A DNA stretch of 64,000 nucleotides. Source: CAZWSX01 sp964636985. Lineage in GTDB: Bacteria > Planctomycetota > Planctomycetia > Pirellulales > Pirellulaceae. How positions within the stretch are numbered: the first letter of the stretch is position 1; the number at the start of each line of letters is the position of its first letter. The DNA lies in the NCBI GenBank assembly GCA_964636985.1, contig CAZWSX010000030.1:1-64000 (forward strand). Reading direction: 5' to 3'. The notes below the pieces were generated by a model. The model worked only from the letters and a program-made list of their open reading frames with translations, did no database searches and was not told where the DNA came from. The position numbers and the translations under genes were made by a program. This document shows, piece by piece, positions 36,295-45,869 of this stretch.

Positions 36295-36837
36295 ATGTCG
36301 TCGAACGTCCATCCGCTCATTCAACTCCTGCGTAAGGACCGCCGCTACAAAATTGAGGCGTACGAGTTCGTCCGCGAAGCCCTCTCCTACGCCCAGGACG
36401 TCTTATCGATGGGCCGCACGGATGAGTCCGAGGACCATCCCAGCGACAAGCCCGAGAAGCAACGCGGCGAATCGGGAAAATCACGTAGCGATGCTGGGAA
36501 ACAACACAGCGAAACTGGCAAAAAACAGAGTGAAGCCGGGAAAACTCGCGGTGAAGGGGAAAAACAGCGACGCGACGAGCCCGATCGCCACCTAACGGGC
36601 CAACAGCTGTGCGAAGCGATCCGCATCTTCGCGCTTGAACAGTACGGGCTGCTCGCCAAAGTGGTGCTCGAGAGTTGGGGGCTCACCTCGACGAGCGATT
36701 TCGGCAATGTCGTCTTCAACATGATCGACATCGGCCTGATGAAGAAATCGAAATCGGATCGCCGCGAAGATTTCGACGACGTCTACGTCTTCGACGAGGT
36801 GTTCGTCAAAGGTTTTCGTATTAACGTGATGCGCTAA
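36295..36837 (+). CDS. Minf_1886-family protein with a low-complexity insert
   Basis: ATG 36295 (MSSNVHPLIQLLRKDRRY) gives 180 residues. The N-terminal YEFVREALSYAQDVL and C-terminal LLAKVVLESWGLTSTSDFGNVVFNM match the Minf_1886 family, which is small and of unknown function. Between them (about 48-93) is a Lys/Glu/Gly-rich repeat of roughly seven-residue units (SGKSRSDAGKQHSETGKKQ). That insert is an addition to the usual compact family. Confidence 0.8.
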   Translation: MSSNVHPLIQLLRKDRRYKIEAYEFVREALSYAQDVLSMGRTDESEDHPSDKPEKQRGESGKSRSDAGKQHSETGKKQSEAGKTRGEGEKQRRDEPDRHLTGQQLCEAIRIFALEQYGLLAKVVLESWGLTSTSDFGNVVFNMIDIGLMKKSKSDRREDFDDVYVFDEVFVKGFRINVMR

Positions 36838-36851
36838 CCAGCACGTGGTTA
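36835..36851. terminator. Short palindrome spanning both stop codons
   Basis: TAACCA-GCACG-TGGTTA (36835-36851) includes the plus-strand TAA and the minus-strand TAA of convergent genes. A 6-bp stem is weak as a terminator, so the main observation is the extremely compact shared 3' end. Confidence 0.35.
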
Positions 36852-38243
36852 CGCGAACAGTTCGTCGATTGGCGCGCCGCTCGGCAGCGTCGAGATGGGA
36901 CGGCCGTTGGCGTTGCGATACTGCTTTTGCGTATCGATCCCCAGATGGCGATAAATCGTGGCCAGGACGTCCTGCGGACTCTTCGGATTGTCCTTTGGGA
37001 AGGCGCCGTGACTGTCGGAGGACCCGACCGCCCGTCCACCTTGTACGCCACCACCAAAGAACGCCCCGCTGAAGACGTTGGGATAGTGATCCCGCCCGGC
37101 GTCGTTGTTCACGCGCGGCGTGCGACCGAACTCGCCCCAGGCGACCACGAGCGTCTTGTCGACCAGGCCGCGTCGCGTCATATCCTCGACCATGGCGGCG
37201 AAGGCCTTGTCCCAGCGTGGCAAAAAGCCTCGCCGCAGCGAATCAAAGCCCAGCACGTGCGTGTCCCACCAGCGCAAGTCAACGGTCACGAGTCGCACGC
37301 CGGCTTCGACCAACCGCACGGCCAGCAACATTCGCTGAGCCCAGTTGGGCGCACCGCAACGATTACTGGCCATCGGGTCAAACGATGGCATGAATCCATA
37401 TTGCTCGCGGAGCGCCGGCGATTCCGCTTCCAGGTCGAACGCCTTTTGCGCCGCCGGGCTACTCAAAATATCCCAAGCTTTGCCGCCGAAGCGATCGAGC
37501 GCTTCCATCTTGCCCGAGGCGTCAACTTGCCGCCGCAAGTGATCGAGACTTCCCAGCAACTCGCGGCGGTCGCCGACACGATCTAGCGAGAGCCCGCCGG
37601 CCAGTGAAAAATTTCGCACCTGAAATGGCCCCGGAGTGGCCGGATCGGCACCTGTTTCAAACGGCTGGTGGGCAACGCCGAGATACGCAGCACCGGTTCC
37701 GGGGACTTGCCGCGGAATCATCACATACGATGGGAGTTCTGGCGTGAGCCTTCCAAGCTGTTCGCTGACAATCGAACCGCAACTGGGGTGGAGATTCTCG
37801 TCGGGCGCGGGTCCGGGGTTGTAGCCGGTGAAGCAGATTTGGTCGCCAGTCGAGTGGCCGGCGTCGTGATGGTTGAGCGATCGGACGATCGACCACTTGT
37901 CCATGCACTTAGCCGACAGCGGCAGCATGTCGGTGAGCGAAATGCCCGGCACGTTGGTGCCGATGGTGCCGAACTCGCCGCGAAACTCAGCCGGAGCGTC
38001 GGGCTTGGGGTCCCACATGTCGATGTGGCTCGGCCCGCCGCGCATCCACAAGATGATGACGCTATTACCCTTCTTCGCCAAAGCTTGCGGCGGGGTGTTC
38101 TTCGAATCAGCTAGCGCCTCGTGAGCCAGCAATTGCGAAAGGGTCAATCCCGAGCCAAGCACGCCTGCTTTGATAAATCCGCGGCGCGAGTCGACACGAC
38201 GACTCTCGGCACAACCGCGAGCGGGCGATTGCCACTGGTCCAT
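36849..38243 (-). CDS. DUF1501 family protein (second copy)
   Basis: ATG 38243 (MDQWQSPARG) gives 464 residues. A twin-arginine-like leader (SRRGFIKAGVLGSGLTLSQLL, about residues 19-39) is followed by the DUF1501 core: VIILWMRGGPSHIDMWDPKPDAP, RGEFGTI, VTVDLRWWDTH and VVAWGEFGRTPR. It diverges clearly from the 25.4 kb copy, so they are not a recent duplicate. A good candidate promoter precedes it at 38309-38337. Confidence 0.9.
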   Translation of the reverse strand: MDQWQSPARGCAESRRVDSRRGFIKAGVLGSGLTLSQLLAHEALADSKNTPPQALAKKGNSVIILWMRGGPSHIDMWDPKPDAPAEFRGEFGTIGTNVPGISLTDMLPLSAKCMDKWSIVRSLNHHDAGHSTGDQICFTGYNPGPAPDENLHPSCGSIVSEQLGRLTPELPSYVMIPRQVPGTGAAYLGVAHQPFETGADPATPGPFQVRNFSLAGGLSLDRVGDRRELLGSLDHLRRQVDASGKMEALDRFGGKAWDILSSPAAQKAFDLEAESPALREQYGFMPSFDPMASNRCGAPNWAQRMLLAVRLVEAGVRLVTVDLRWWDTHVLGFDSLRRGFLPRWDKAFAAMVEDMTRRGLVDKTLVVAWGEFGRTPRVNNDAGRDHYPNVFSGAFFGGGVQGGRAVGSSDSHGAFPKDNPKSPQDVLATIYRHLGIDTQKQYRNANGRPISTLPSGAPIDELFA

Positions 38244-38308
38244 GGCACAATCCTGGAAGATGGGAGGTGCGAGGTAGGCCGGCGTGAACCGGAAAGCATT
38301 CACCTTGG

Positions 38309-38337
38309 TTTATATATCGACCAAAGGATGGCGGCAA
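38309..38337 (-). promoter_or_regulatory. Candidate promoter of the DUF1501 gene
   Basis: Read on the minus strand, TTGCCG (38337-38332) and TATAAA (38314-38309) are spaced 17 bp apart, about 66 bp before the start codon. Consensus matches are 4/6 and 5/6. A small TTGGT/ACCAA inverted repeat (38305-38325) straddles the -10 box and could be an operator. Confidence 0.5.
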
Positions 38338-38358
38338 GTGAAAAGTGAAGGTCGTTAG

Positions 38359-39144
38359 TTAAGCCGGATTCAGCCCACCGAAACGCCGGTCGCGGCCGGC
38401 AAAGTCGCGGATGGCTTGATGCAAGTCGGCGATTTCGAATTCGGGCCAGCAGCGCTGCGTCACCCACAATTCCGAATAGCTGATCTGCCACAACAGAAAA
38501 TTGCTGATCCGCATTTCGCCCGCCGTGCGGATCAATAGATCCGGATCAGGCATGCCGCGCGTGTAAAGATGATCCGCGATGGCCGCTTCATCGATCGTCG
38601 AGGGATCGAGCAAGCCGGCCCGGGCCTCGTAGCAAAGCCGCTGCACGGCATCGACCATTTCCGATCGGCCGCCGTAGTTGATCGCCAAACACAGCCGCGT
38701 GCCGGTGTTCGTTTTGGCCATGTCGACCGTGCGATCGATTTCCCCTTGCGTTCGCTCAGGAATCCCATCGCGGCGGCCGATGATCGCCACCTGGATATTC
38801 TGCTGCATGATCGTCGAGCGCTCTTCGATCATGTACTGCTCGAGCAGATGCATCAAGAAATCGAGCTCGTGCTGCGGGCGTTTCCAGTTCTCACTCGAAA
38901 GGCAATAGAGCGTGAGCTGTTCGATTTTGAGCCGAGCACACTCTTCCACCGTGCGTCGCACGCTAGCAACACCGCGGCGATGCCCTTCGATGCGAGGCAG
39001 ATTCTGCCGCTGCGCCCAACGGCCGTTGCCATCCATGATGACGGCAATATGCCGAGGCCGCCGGGCTGGCGGGATATCTTCGAGCGAATCGGAATGAGCT
39101 GAGGGATTGGTCACAGGAAAATCAAAGTCGAACGCAGGAAACAA
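38359..39144 (-). CDS. uppS: Isoprenyl transferase (undecaprenyl diphosphate synthase)
   Basis: The 261 residues follow UppS: IAVIMDGNGRWAQ (substrate/Mg2+ region near residue 33), LTLYCLSSENWKRP, LAINYGGRSE, and the RTAGEMRISNFLLWQ motif near residue 208. It builds the C55 lipid carrier for cell-wall and envelope glycans. It lies 26 bp after the HtrA gene on the same strand. Confidence 0.95.
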   Translation of the reverse strand: MFPAFDFDFPVTNPSAHSDSLEDIPPARRPRHIAVIMDGNGRWAQRQNLPRIEGHRRGVASVRRTVEECARLKIEQLTLYCLSSENWKRPQHELDFLMHLLEQYMIEERSTIMQQNIQVAIIGRRDGIPERTQGEIDRTVDMAKTNTGTRLCLAINYGGRSEMVDAVQRLCYEARAGLLDPSTIDEAAIADHLYTRGMPDPDLLIRTAGEMRISNFLLWQISYSELWVTQRCWPEFEIADLHQAIRDFAGRDRRFGGLNPA

Positions 39145-39170
39145 CGGCCACCAAACGCGCCAGCCCTATT

Positions 39171-40331
39171 CTACTCCGCCTCTTGAAGCGTCACTTTCAC
39201 TTGCCGCGGTTTCGCGTTTTTGTTGAGGGGGTCGCGAACCACCGTCAGTGTCACGGTTTGGCCGACGTCGTATTGCTGGAGGGCGATCAAGAGTTCGCGA
39301 ACCGACGTGACCTGCATCTGCTCGACGCCGATGATCAGATCACCCAACTCAATCGTTCCATCATCGCGGCGTTTCAAAGGAAGCAGCCCTGCCTTCTTCG
39401 CGGCGCTGGATTCGCCCACCTCGGCGACTAACGCGCCGGGCAAGCGGGAACTGGGCAAATAACGGGCACCAATATCTGCGTGTTTGATTTCTCCTTTTGA
39501 AATCAGTTGCGGAACCACGCGCTGAACAGCATCAACCGGAATAGCGAAACCAACGCCGACCGAAGCCCCTGAGGGACTGTAGATCGCCGTATTCACCCCG
39601 ATTAAACGGCCAGCGCTATCGAGCAACGGACCGCCGGAGTTTCCCGGATTGATGGCGGCGTCGGTCTGGATCAAATCCTTGATCACCACGCCGCTCTCGG
39701 TGGGGAGTTGCCGCCCCAGGCCGCTGACAATACCGGTGGTCAATGTCTGGTCGAGTCCGAACGGATTCCCGATCGCAAAGACCTTCTGCCCCACGTCCAA
39801 TTTGGACGATTCGCCAATATCGATGGCGGACAGCTGATCCGTTGGAGCATCGATCTTGAGTACGGCCAAATCACGTTCGGGCGATCTACCTACGACCTCG
39901 GCGTCCCAACTGGTTTGGTCGGCCAGCGTCACGCGGACGCGGTTGCCCCCCTTGATCACGTGAAAATTCGTGACGACGTGACCTTGATCATCCCACACAA
40001 AGCCTGTTCCGGTCCCTTTGGGGATCGCAAAGAGATTCATGCTAAATTCGTCGCGGCCCACGGTAAGCGTGGTGATGTAAACCACCGACTTCGATGCCTT
40101 GCGGAACAGTTCGATGGTCGTCTTTTCGTCCTCAGCCAAATCGCCCCGTGGCGTAATGGGGCGGGCATCGGCCGGGATATTCCTGCGACTGTTCCAGTAG
40201 CGGAGGTTCAGGGTGATCGATTGGATCACGAGCGCGATGGCCAGAAAGATCACCAGGTACGGCAGCCAAGCGGCGAGCGGCGAACTATTCGACGGTCTGT
40301 TCGGGGGAGAGGACGAGGACGAGAAGGACAT
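39171..40331 (-). CDS. HtrA/DegP-type membrane-anchored serine protease
   Basis: The 386-residue protein has one N-terminal span (about 23-44), a trypsin-like domain with His (TNFHVI), Asp (ERDLAVLKI) and Ser (INPGNSGGPLLD), and one C-terminal PDZ domain (about 290-386; LGDLIIGVEQM). It should degrade or chaperone misfolded envelope proteins in the periplasm. It shares a transcription unit with uppS. Confidence 0.9.
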   Translation of the reverse strand: MSFSSSSSPPNRPSNSSPLAAWLPYLVIFLAIALVIQSITLNLRYWNSRRNIPADARPITPRGDLAEDEKTTIELFRKASKSVVYITTLTVGRDEFSMNLFAIPKGTGTGFVWDDQGHVVTNFHVIKGGNRVRVTLADQTSWDAEVVGRSPERDLAVLKIDAPTDQLSAIDIGESSKLDVGQKVFAIGNPFGLDQTLTTGIVSGLGRQLPTESGVVIKDLIQTDAAINPGNSGGPLLDSAGRLIGVNTAIYSPSGASVGVGFAIPVDAVQRVVPQLISKGEIKHADIGARYLPSSRLPGALVAEVGESSAAKKAGLLPLKRRDDGTIELGDLIIGVEQMQVTSVRELLIALQQYDVGQTVTLTVVRDPLNKNAKPRQVKVTLQEAE

Positions 40332-40597
40332 GGATGATCTCGAAGACGTCGTGCTATGAGTTCAACGAAGTGAATTCAAGGAACTGAATCCAAGGAAAGG
40401 AACCTAGTTTACGGGCGATCCCAAGCCGCCTGCTAGGTGCGGCACCGAACCTGATGCCCGTCGGGCGATGGCCAATACGCGAAAGGGCGTGTGTTAGTTC
40501 AAATTCGCCCTCGCCCATGCGGCATCGACTATGCTAGGCAAATCGCGGGCCATCTAACGGCTCGTCCTGCCCCGCGCGCCCTCCAAGGAGACGACCG

Positions 40598-41455
40598 ATG
40601 GCACAACGGCTACGCATTGGTTTCTGCCAACTCGATTCCAAGTACGACGATCTCGACGCGAATTTGCAGGCCGTCGAACGAGGTCTGAAATGGGCCGACG
40701 CCAACCAGGTCGAAATCGTCAGTTTCCCCGAGTGTTTTCTGACCGGGTATCCCGATACCGAAAAACTCGCGCGAGCAAACGCTTTCGCGCGCGACAGCCA
40801 GCAGATGATGCGGTTGCTTGATCTCTCGGCCAAGTTCAACGCAACCGCGATCGTCGGCTTCAACGAAGTCCGCGGAAACGATCTCTACAACACGGCAGCC
40901 GTCGTTCACGCCGGGCATTTGCTGGGTACCTACAGCAAGTGCACTGCCTACCAGCCGTTCCACAAACAGGGGCGCGAGTTCCCCGTCTTCGAGCGTTCCG
41001 GCGTCAAGTTCGGCGTGGTGATCTGCTCCGACGGAGGCTTTATCGAGCCGACGCGGATTCTAGCGACGAAGGGGGCCAAGATCGTGTTCGCCCCCCACTT
41101 CAACTACATCGGCGCGAAAGGACTGATCGGGCATTTTCAACATGTCCGCTCCGACCACACCGCTCGCGCCGTCGAGAATAACGTCTACTTCGTCCGCGCT
41201 AACAACGTCGTCCTCGGCGAAAAAGAGCCCGCGATCACCCGCTACGACGGAATCGGCTACGGCGACAGTTACATCGTCGATAACCTCGGCGAAATTGTGG
41301 CCCGCAGCCGCCGACACGAAGAGGACATGGTGCTGGCCGACGTCCGCGTCGACCAACAGGACAATGCCTGGGGAGTCGGTCGGAGTTTGTTTAGTTGGCG
41401 TGAATTCCGGCAGCACATGGATGCGGCCGCGGCGGAAGCCCTGAAAAAATCGTAG
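40598..41455 (+). CDS. Carbon-nitrogen hydrolase (nitrilase superfamily)
   Basis: An AAGGAGA ribosome-binding site precedes ATG 40598. The 285 residues hold the catalytic set: Glu45 (FPECFLTGYP), Lys114 (TYSKCTAY) and Cys143 (VVICSDGGF). Members hydrolyse amides or nitriles, often as amidases in nitrogen metabolism; the exact substrate cannot be told. The gene stands alone in the plus direction. Confidence 0.9.
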   Translation: MAQRLRIGFCQLDSKYDDLDANLQAVERGLKWADANQVEIVSFPECFLTGYPDTEKLARANAFARDSQQMMRLLDLSAKFNATAIVGFNEVRGNDLYNTAAVVHAGHLLGTYSKCTAYQPFHKQGREFPVFERSGVKFGVVICSDGGFIEPTRILATKGAKIVFAPHFNYIGAKGLIGHFQHVRSDHTARAVENNVYFVRANNVVLGEKEPAITRYDGIGYGDSYIVDNLGEIVARSRRHEEDMVLADVRVDQQDNAWGVGRSLFSWREFRQHMDAAAAEALKKS

Positions 41456-41511
41456 GGAGTCCGCTGGGAACGGCGATGCGGATTCTAGCAGAAATCGCGA
41501 AAAATACCGAT

Positions 41512-41540
41512 TTGTCCGCAGTGCCGCGGTGGCATAGACT
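41512..41540 (+). promoter_or_regulatory. Candidate promoter for the Bax-inhibitor-1 gene
   Basis: TTGTCC (41512-41517) and TAGACT (41535-41540) are 17 bp apart, about 110 bp before the ATG. Matches are 4/6 each. Confidence 0.3.
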
Positions 41541-41649
41541 TTCACGTATCACGGACGCGGAAAAACGCATCCAAGAGCGAAGGGTGAAACACGAATTTCC
41601 TATTTGAGGCCGCGAAGTCTCGCGGTCGGTTGCAGGAAGGAATGGATAT

Positions 41650-42447
41650 ATGAGTCGCGGAAATTACGACCAGCGAAATTATGGCGGAGGCCAATCGCCG
41701 TATGGTGAAAACACGTGGAGCAACCCTTACCAGGTGACAGGGGGAGGTGCAGGCCCGATCGCGCTCCAAGCGGAATCGGCCCGCACGCGATTCCTGCGGC
41801 TGACCTACACGCACTTGCTTGGCGCGATCCTTTTGTTCGCGGCGATCGAGACTGTGTTACTGGTAGTCATCCCGGACACCGTCACGGCCCCTGTCTTGCA
41901 GGCCATGGGGAAATCGCGTTGGTCGTGGCTCATCGTTATGGGCGCGTTCATGGGCGTCAGTTGGCTTGCTACCAGTTGGGCCAACGCCCCCAGCAGCTCG
42001 CGGGGTTTGCAGTACGCGGGACTGGCGTTGTACACGGTCGCGGAAGCGGTGATCTTTTTGCCGCTTCTTTGGATAGCAAGTCGATACTATCCCCTGGCGA
42101 TCCCAGCGGCGGGTGTATTCACAGGCCTGATTTTCGCCGGCATCACGTTCATGATGTTCGTGACGGGCGCCAACTTTAGTTGGCTGGGACGATGGCTTAT
42201 GTTCGCAGGCATTGGTGCGATAGCCCTGATTGTCGCTTCGATCGTGTTCGGCTTCTCGTTGGGGCTGTTGTTTACCGGCGCGATGATCCTGCTGGCCAGT
42301 GGTTACATCCTGTACCACACCAGCAACGTGATGCACGAGTACAACGAAGAGCAGTACGTGGCCGCCTCGCTGGCGCTATTCGCCTCCGTCGCGCTCCTGT
42401 TCTGGTACGCCTTGCAACTGGTGATGAGCCTGCGCGACCGCGAATAG
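41650..42447 (+). CDS. Bax inhibitor-1/YccA-family membrane protein
   Basis: A GGAAGGA Shine-Dalgarno element precedes ATG 41650. The 265 residues begin with a Gly/Tyr/Gln-rich cytoplasmic tail (about 1-35), then seven membrane spans typical of the BI-1/YccA family (SYHTSNVMHEY-like end: YILYHTSNVMHEYNEEQY with acidic pore residues). Family members are calcium-leak channels or protease modulators. Confidence 0.9.
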   Translation: MSRGNYDQRNYGGGQSPYGENTWSNPYQVTGGGAGPIALQAESARTRFLRLTYTHLLGAILLFAAIETVLLVVIPDTVTAPVLQAMGKSRWSWLIVMGAFMGVSWLATSWANAPSSSRGLQYAGLALYTVAEAVIFLPLLWIASRYYPLAIPAAGVFTGLIFAGITFMMFVTGANFSWLGRWLMFAGIGAIALIVASIVFGFSLGLLFTGAMILLASGYILYHTSNVMHEYNEEQYVAASLALFASVALLFWYALQLVMSLRDRE

Positions 42448-42460
42448 GGCCGGGCCGTAG

Positions 42461-42480
42461 GACGGACAATCCTGTCCGTC
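42461..42480. terminator. Hairpin between convergent BI-1 and AddA-like genes
   Basis: GACGGACA-ATCC-TGTCCGTC (42461-42480) is a perfect 8-bp stem with a 4-nt loop, centred in the gap between convergent genes. There is no strong T-tract. Confidence 0.45.
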
Positions 42481-42521
42481 GCGGTGCGGCTTGCCAATCC
42501 AGATCAAGCCGTGCCTCTAAA

Positions 42522-45500
42522 TCACACCGACACCACTTCGTCCGCCTGGATAAACGCCAGGCGGGCAGCCACAAACTCGGCTGGCAGTTCGAACAGCTTG
42601 GCCACGGTCTCTTTGTACGCGGCCATCTGCGGGCGATAGTGCTCGATCTTTTCGGCCAGCGATCTGCCCGGCTGATTGTCGATCCGGTCGGTTTTGAAAT
42701 CGATAATCTCGGCCGCGACGACATCTTCTCCGTCGCTTAATAGCACCAGTCGGTCGATCCGCCCTTGCCGCAGTTCCGCGCCCGCCCGATGGGCGAACGG
42801 GTATTCATTGCGAACGCGCGGCGTCAGTTGCTTGCGCTGCAAATGCTGCCGAGCCTTGGCTCCGAATCCCTGGATGCTCGCCGGGCCATAGTCCGCCTGC
42901 CGCAAGAGGGCCGCCAAATTCGGCTTAATCAAGAAGGCCTGAAATTCGGTCAGCCAGCGACTGACTTCCGCAGGATCAGCGTCGTCGATGTCTTGGATCT
43001 GCAGAATGGCTTGCCGCAACTCGTTTTCGGCGGGCACCGCAGCGTCGAGCCACGTCACCAACTCAAAACACTTGTGGATCACGCTGCCGCGGAGCATCGC
43101 CATCGGATCGTGATCCGCCGCGAGCCCCAGCAGTTTATCGACCGGGATCTTGCCGCCACCTTCCAAGCCGGAAGGAGTTTGCTTACCAAGACCTCGCTTT
43201 TGATCCGCCGTCGGCGGAGCCAACACAATCTGCGGCAACGATTCTTCAACAGGCGATTCGCTCCGGGCGAGTTCCCTCTTCCGTTCGGATGGCAACTGGG
43301 CATACCAATCGCGGTTGCCCAACTCCCACAGCGTTTGCATCGGCGGCATCGGCCGACACTGCAATAAGGCACCTCGTAACAGGCCAGCATGGGTCCGGCG
43401 GCACTCCTCCTTCTCGTGCGGTTGCACCAGCATGTGCAGGGCGTGAATCGCTCGCGTCATTCCGACGTAGAGCGCGCACAGCCGATCATCAACCTTCCGT
43501 GCGACATACTGATCGTGCATCCGCTGCATCTCTGGCGGCATGCCTGGCAGCTCTCGTCGCGGGACCGAACGGCACACCTTGGTGACGTCGGCTAACGGCG
43601 ACTCGCGGTCCGTCCAGAAGGCATCCCCCTGCCCTGGCAACGGATCATCGAGTTGCGGACATATCACAATGTCGAACTCAAGCCCCTTCGCCTGGTGAAC
43701 GGTCATCACGCGAACTCGGCTGGCCGAAGGATCGTCGGCCTTGTAGTCCGCGACCAGTTCGCGGAACGCCTTGGTCCGCAATTCGGCGTGGGCATCGTAG
43801 TCGTAAGCAAGCTCGATCAGTTGCTGCAAACGTTGCCGGTCGCGACGGTCGCACTCGCCTGCCAAATGTTCCGCCCACTCGGCAATCGACGGTCCATAAC
43901 CTCGATCAATCAGTTGCCGCCGCAACGTTAATGCGAATTCAGCCAGCAGAGCCGGATGAGAATCGCCGGGCAAACCAACGGCCACCGCAAGCGGCGAGTT
44001 GCGTACATGGAATTCCGCGGCGCTGTCGCCGGGATGATCCGCCAACGTCAGAAGCGAAACAATCAACTCCACGGCAGGCGAATCGACAATCGGGCTACCC
44101 CCTTCTTCGCTCGCCGCAATGCCTTGTTCTTGAAGCCGGTAGATCAAATTGCCGACCGCGTCGTTGGTTCGGACGAGCACGCCCACCGTGCAGCCAGGAG
44201 CCGCCTCGACGATGTCCTTGATGCGTTTCGCGGCGAAATCGAAGAACGAGTCGAGGACCTTTCCAGGCCCCTTTTCCGGGCCCGTGGCAAGCTCCACGTA
44301 TCCCGGCAACTTGTCGCGGACGGTGTCGTGCTCTGGAAAGCGGTCCATCCAACCGCGCACGTGGGGTTCGAGATAGTCGAGCTTGTTATGCCTCGTGAGG
44401 TTCGAAAAAACCTGATTGACGGCGTCGATCACCACAGGCGACGAGCGGTAACTTTGGGCCAGCGATTCGAGGGAGATCTCCGGAAACTCATCGCTGAGCG
44501 AGAGAATCAGCCCGGGCGAGCCGCCCCGCCAACCGTAGATCGCTTGCTTGGGATCGCCTACACAGAAGAACGTTCCCTTCGGCGAAGCGATTGCTTCCTG
44601 GGCAAACGCTCGCATCACTTTCCACTGGTCGAGCGACGTGTCTTGAAACTCGTCGAGCATCAAGTGCGCAAGTCGCCCGTCGAGCCGAAACGAAAATCGG
44701 TCGGAGTCGACCGCGTCGAGCGCGCGAGCCAGGGCCTGCGGAATATCGCTGAACTGCAAGCCGCGTGTGATCGCGCGCGTCGCGTTGTAGGCTTCGTCGA
44801 AGTGCGCGAGCAATTCGTGCGTCGCATCGAGCTGCGCAGCGATGCGATTGGAAATCGTTCCGCACGCGTGTTGTACGAGCGGCTGATAGAGGCCACGCAT
44901 TTCAGTCGTAATCGGCCGGCGGGAATACGTCTCTTCGCCCGCGAGAACTTTCGAGCCGACGCCGCTCTTGAGAAACGCTTCCCAGTCCTCCAAGATGAGT
45001 GCCCGCAGAGAAGTGGTATGAGCCTTCGCGAGCGCCTTTTCTTTCTCAGGCGGCATCGCGTGTTCGAAGACGCCAAGCAATCGCTCGAATTCCGCCTTCG
45101 AGAGGACAGGCGACTTCTTCATCCACTTCCACGCATCCTGGGTTGTTTCGCGGAAGATGTGATAGAGCTTCTCCGTTTGCTCGCGAATGAGGCCGACAAC
45201 CGAGCGATCGGTCTCCCCTTTGGTCAAGTTGTGATAAAGAGTCCGCAGGTCGCGATCCCCATCGCCGCCCCCTAAGTCACCGCCACCGTTTAAGACCATC
45301 GTGATCGCGGCATCGCGAACTCGCTTTTCTTCGATCGGCTCGGCGATCCGCCACCCCAGCGGCAGACCGAATTCCAAGGCGAATGCGCTGGCAACTTTGG
45401 CGAAGAAGCTATCGAGCGTCCCGACGCGTAACCGATGCAGCCGAGCCAGTGTTGCCAACAGCCGCTCGCGACAAATGGCAAGCGTCAACTTGGGGCGATC

Positions 45501-45869
45501 GAGCGCCTCGCCCAGCTTAGCGGCTTCCGCTTGGCTCGAAGCGGCCATCGCCAGGCGCAACAGAATCCGATCCAGAATCTCCCCTGCCGCCTTGCGTGTG
45601 AACGTGACGGCCAAGATGCGATCGGGCTCGACGCCGTCGACGAGCAGTCGCAGGAAGCGATTGGAAAGCTGGTACGTCTTGCCCGAACCAGCCGACGCGA
45701 TGATCAGCGTTTGCCGCGGCGATGTCTTTTCCGCAACGACGGCCACGGTTTTGGCCTTCGGCGTTTCGACCCTCTTCTCCGACTCGTTCTCGTCATCGTC
45801 GAACATCGCCGCAAACTGAGGCAGCAATGGCGTCGCAGATTTGGCTTTTGCGGCCCGGCGGCTACTCAT
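42522..45869 (-). CDS. addA: AddA-like UvrD-type helicase-nuclease
   Basis: ATG 45869 (MSSRRAAKAKSATP) gives 1115 residues. Superfamily 1 helicase motifs are present: Walker A IASAGSGKTYQL, motif II MLDEFQDTS, motif III FCVGDPKQAIYGWRGG, motif V VHQAKGLEFDIVICP and motif VI LYVGMTRA. The C-terminus has a PD-(D/E)XK nuclease signature (GRIDRL with EIIDFKTD). It should resect DNA ends and act in recombinational repair with the AddB-like partner. Start and stop of the two genes overlap by 8 bp. Confidence 0.88.
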   Translation of the reverse strand: MSSRRAAKAKSATPLLPQFAAMFDDDENESEKRVETPKAKTVAVVAEKTSPRQTLIIASAGSGKTYQLSNRFLRLLVDGVEPDRILAVTFTRKAAGEILDRILLRLAMAASSQAEAAKLGEALDRPKLTLAICRERLLATLARLHRLRVGTLDSFFAKVASAFALEFGLPLGWRIAEPIEEKRVRDAAITMVLNGGGDLGGGDGDRDLRTLYHNLTKGETDRSVVGLIREQTEKLYHIFRETTQDAWKWMKKSPVLSKAEFERLLGVFEHAMPPEKEKALAKAHTTSLRALILEDWEAFLKSGVGSKVLAGEETYSRRPITTEMRGLYQPLVQHACGTISNRIAAQLDATHELLAHFDEAYNATRAITRGLQFSDIPQALARALDAVDSDRFSFRLDGRLAHLMLDEFQDTSLDQWKVMRAFAQEAIASPKGTFFCVGDPKQAIYGWRGGSPGLILSLSDEFPEISLESLAQSYRSSPVVIDAVNQVFSNLTRHNKLDYLEPHVRGWMDRFPEHDTVRDKLPGYVELATGPEKGPGKVLDSFFDFAAKRIKDIVEAAPGCTVGVLVRTNDAVGNLIYRLQEQGIAASEEGGSPIVDSPAVELIVSLLTLADHPGDSAAEFHVRNSPLAVAVGLPGDSHPALLAEFALTLRRQLIDRGYGPSIAEWAEHLAGECDRRDRQRLQQLIELAYDYDAHAELRTKAFRELVADYKADDPSASRVRVMTVHQAKGLEFDIVICPQLDDPLPGQGDAFWTDRESPLADVTKVCRSVPRRELPGMPPEMQRMHDQYVARKVDDRLCALYVGMTRAIHALHMLVQPHEKEECRRTHAGLLRGALLQCRPMPPMQTLWELGNRDWYAQLPSERKRELARSESPVEESLPQIVLAPPTADQKRGLGKQTPSGLEGGGKIPVDKLLGLAADHDPMAMLRGSVIHKCFELVTWLDAAVPAENELRQAILQIQDIDDADPAEVSRWLTEFQAFLIKPNLAALLRQADYGPASIQGFGAKARQHLQRKQLTPRVRNEYPFAHRAGAELRQGRIDRLVLLSDGEDVVAAEIIDFKTDRIDNQPGRSLAEKIEHYRPQMAAYKETVAKLFELPAEFVAARLAFIQADEVVSV

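Noticed and set aside
43956..45275. Plus-strand frame of 439 codons
   Set aside because: Antisense to the AddA-like helicase, whose motifs are all on the minus strand.
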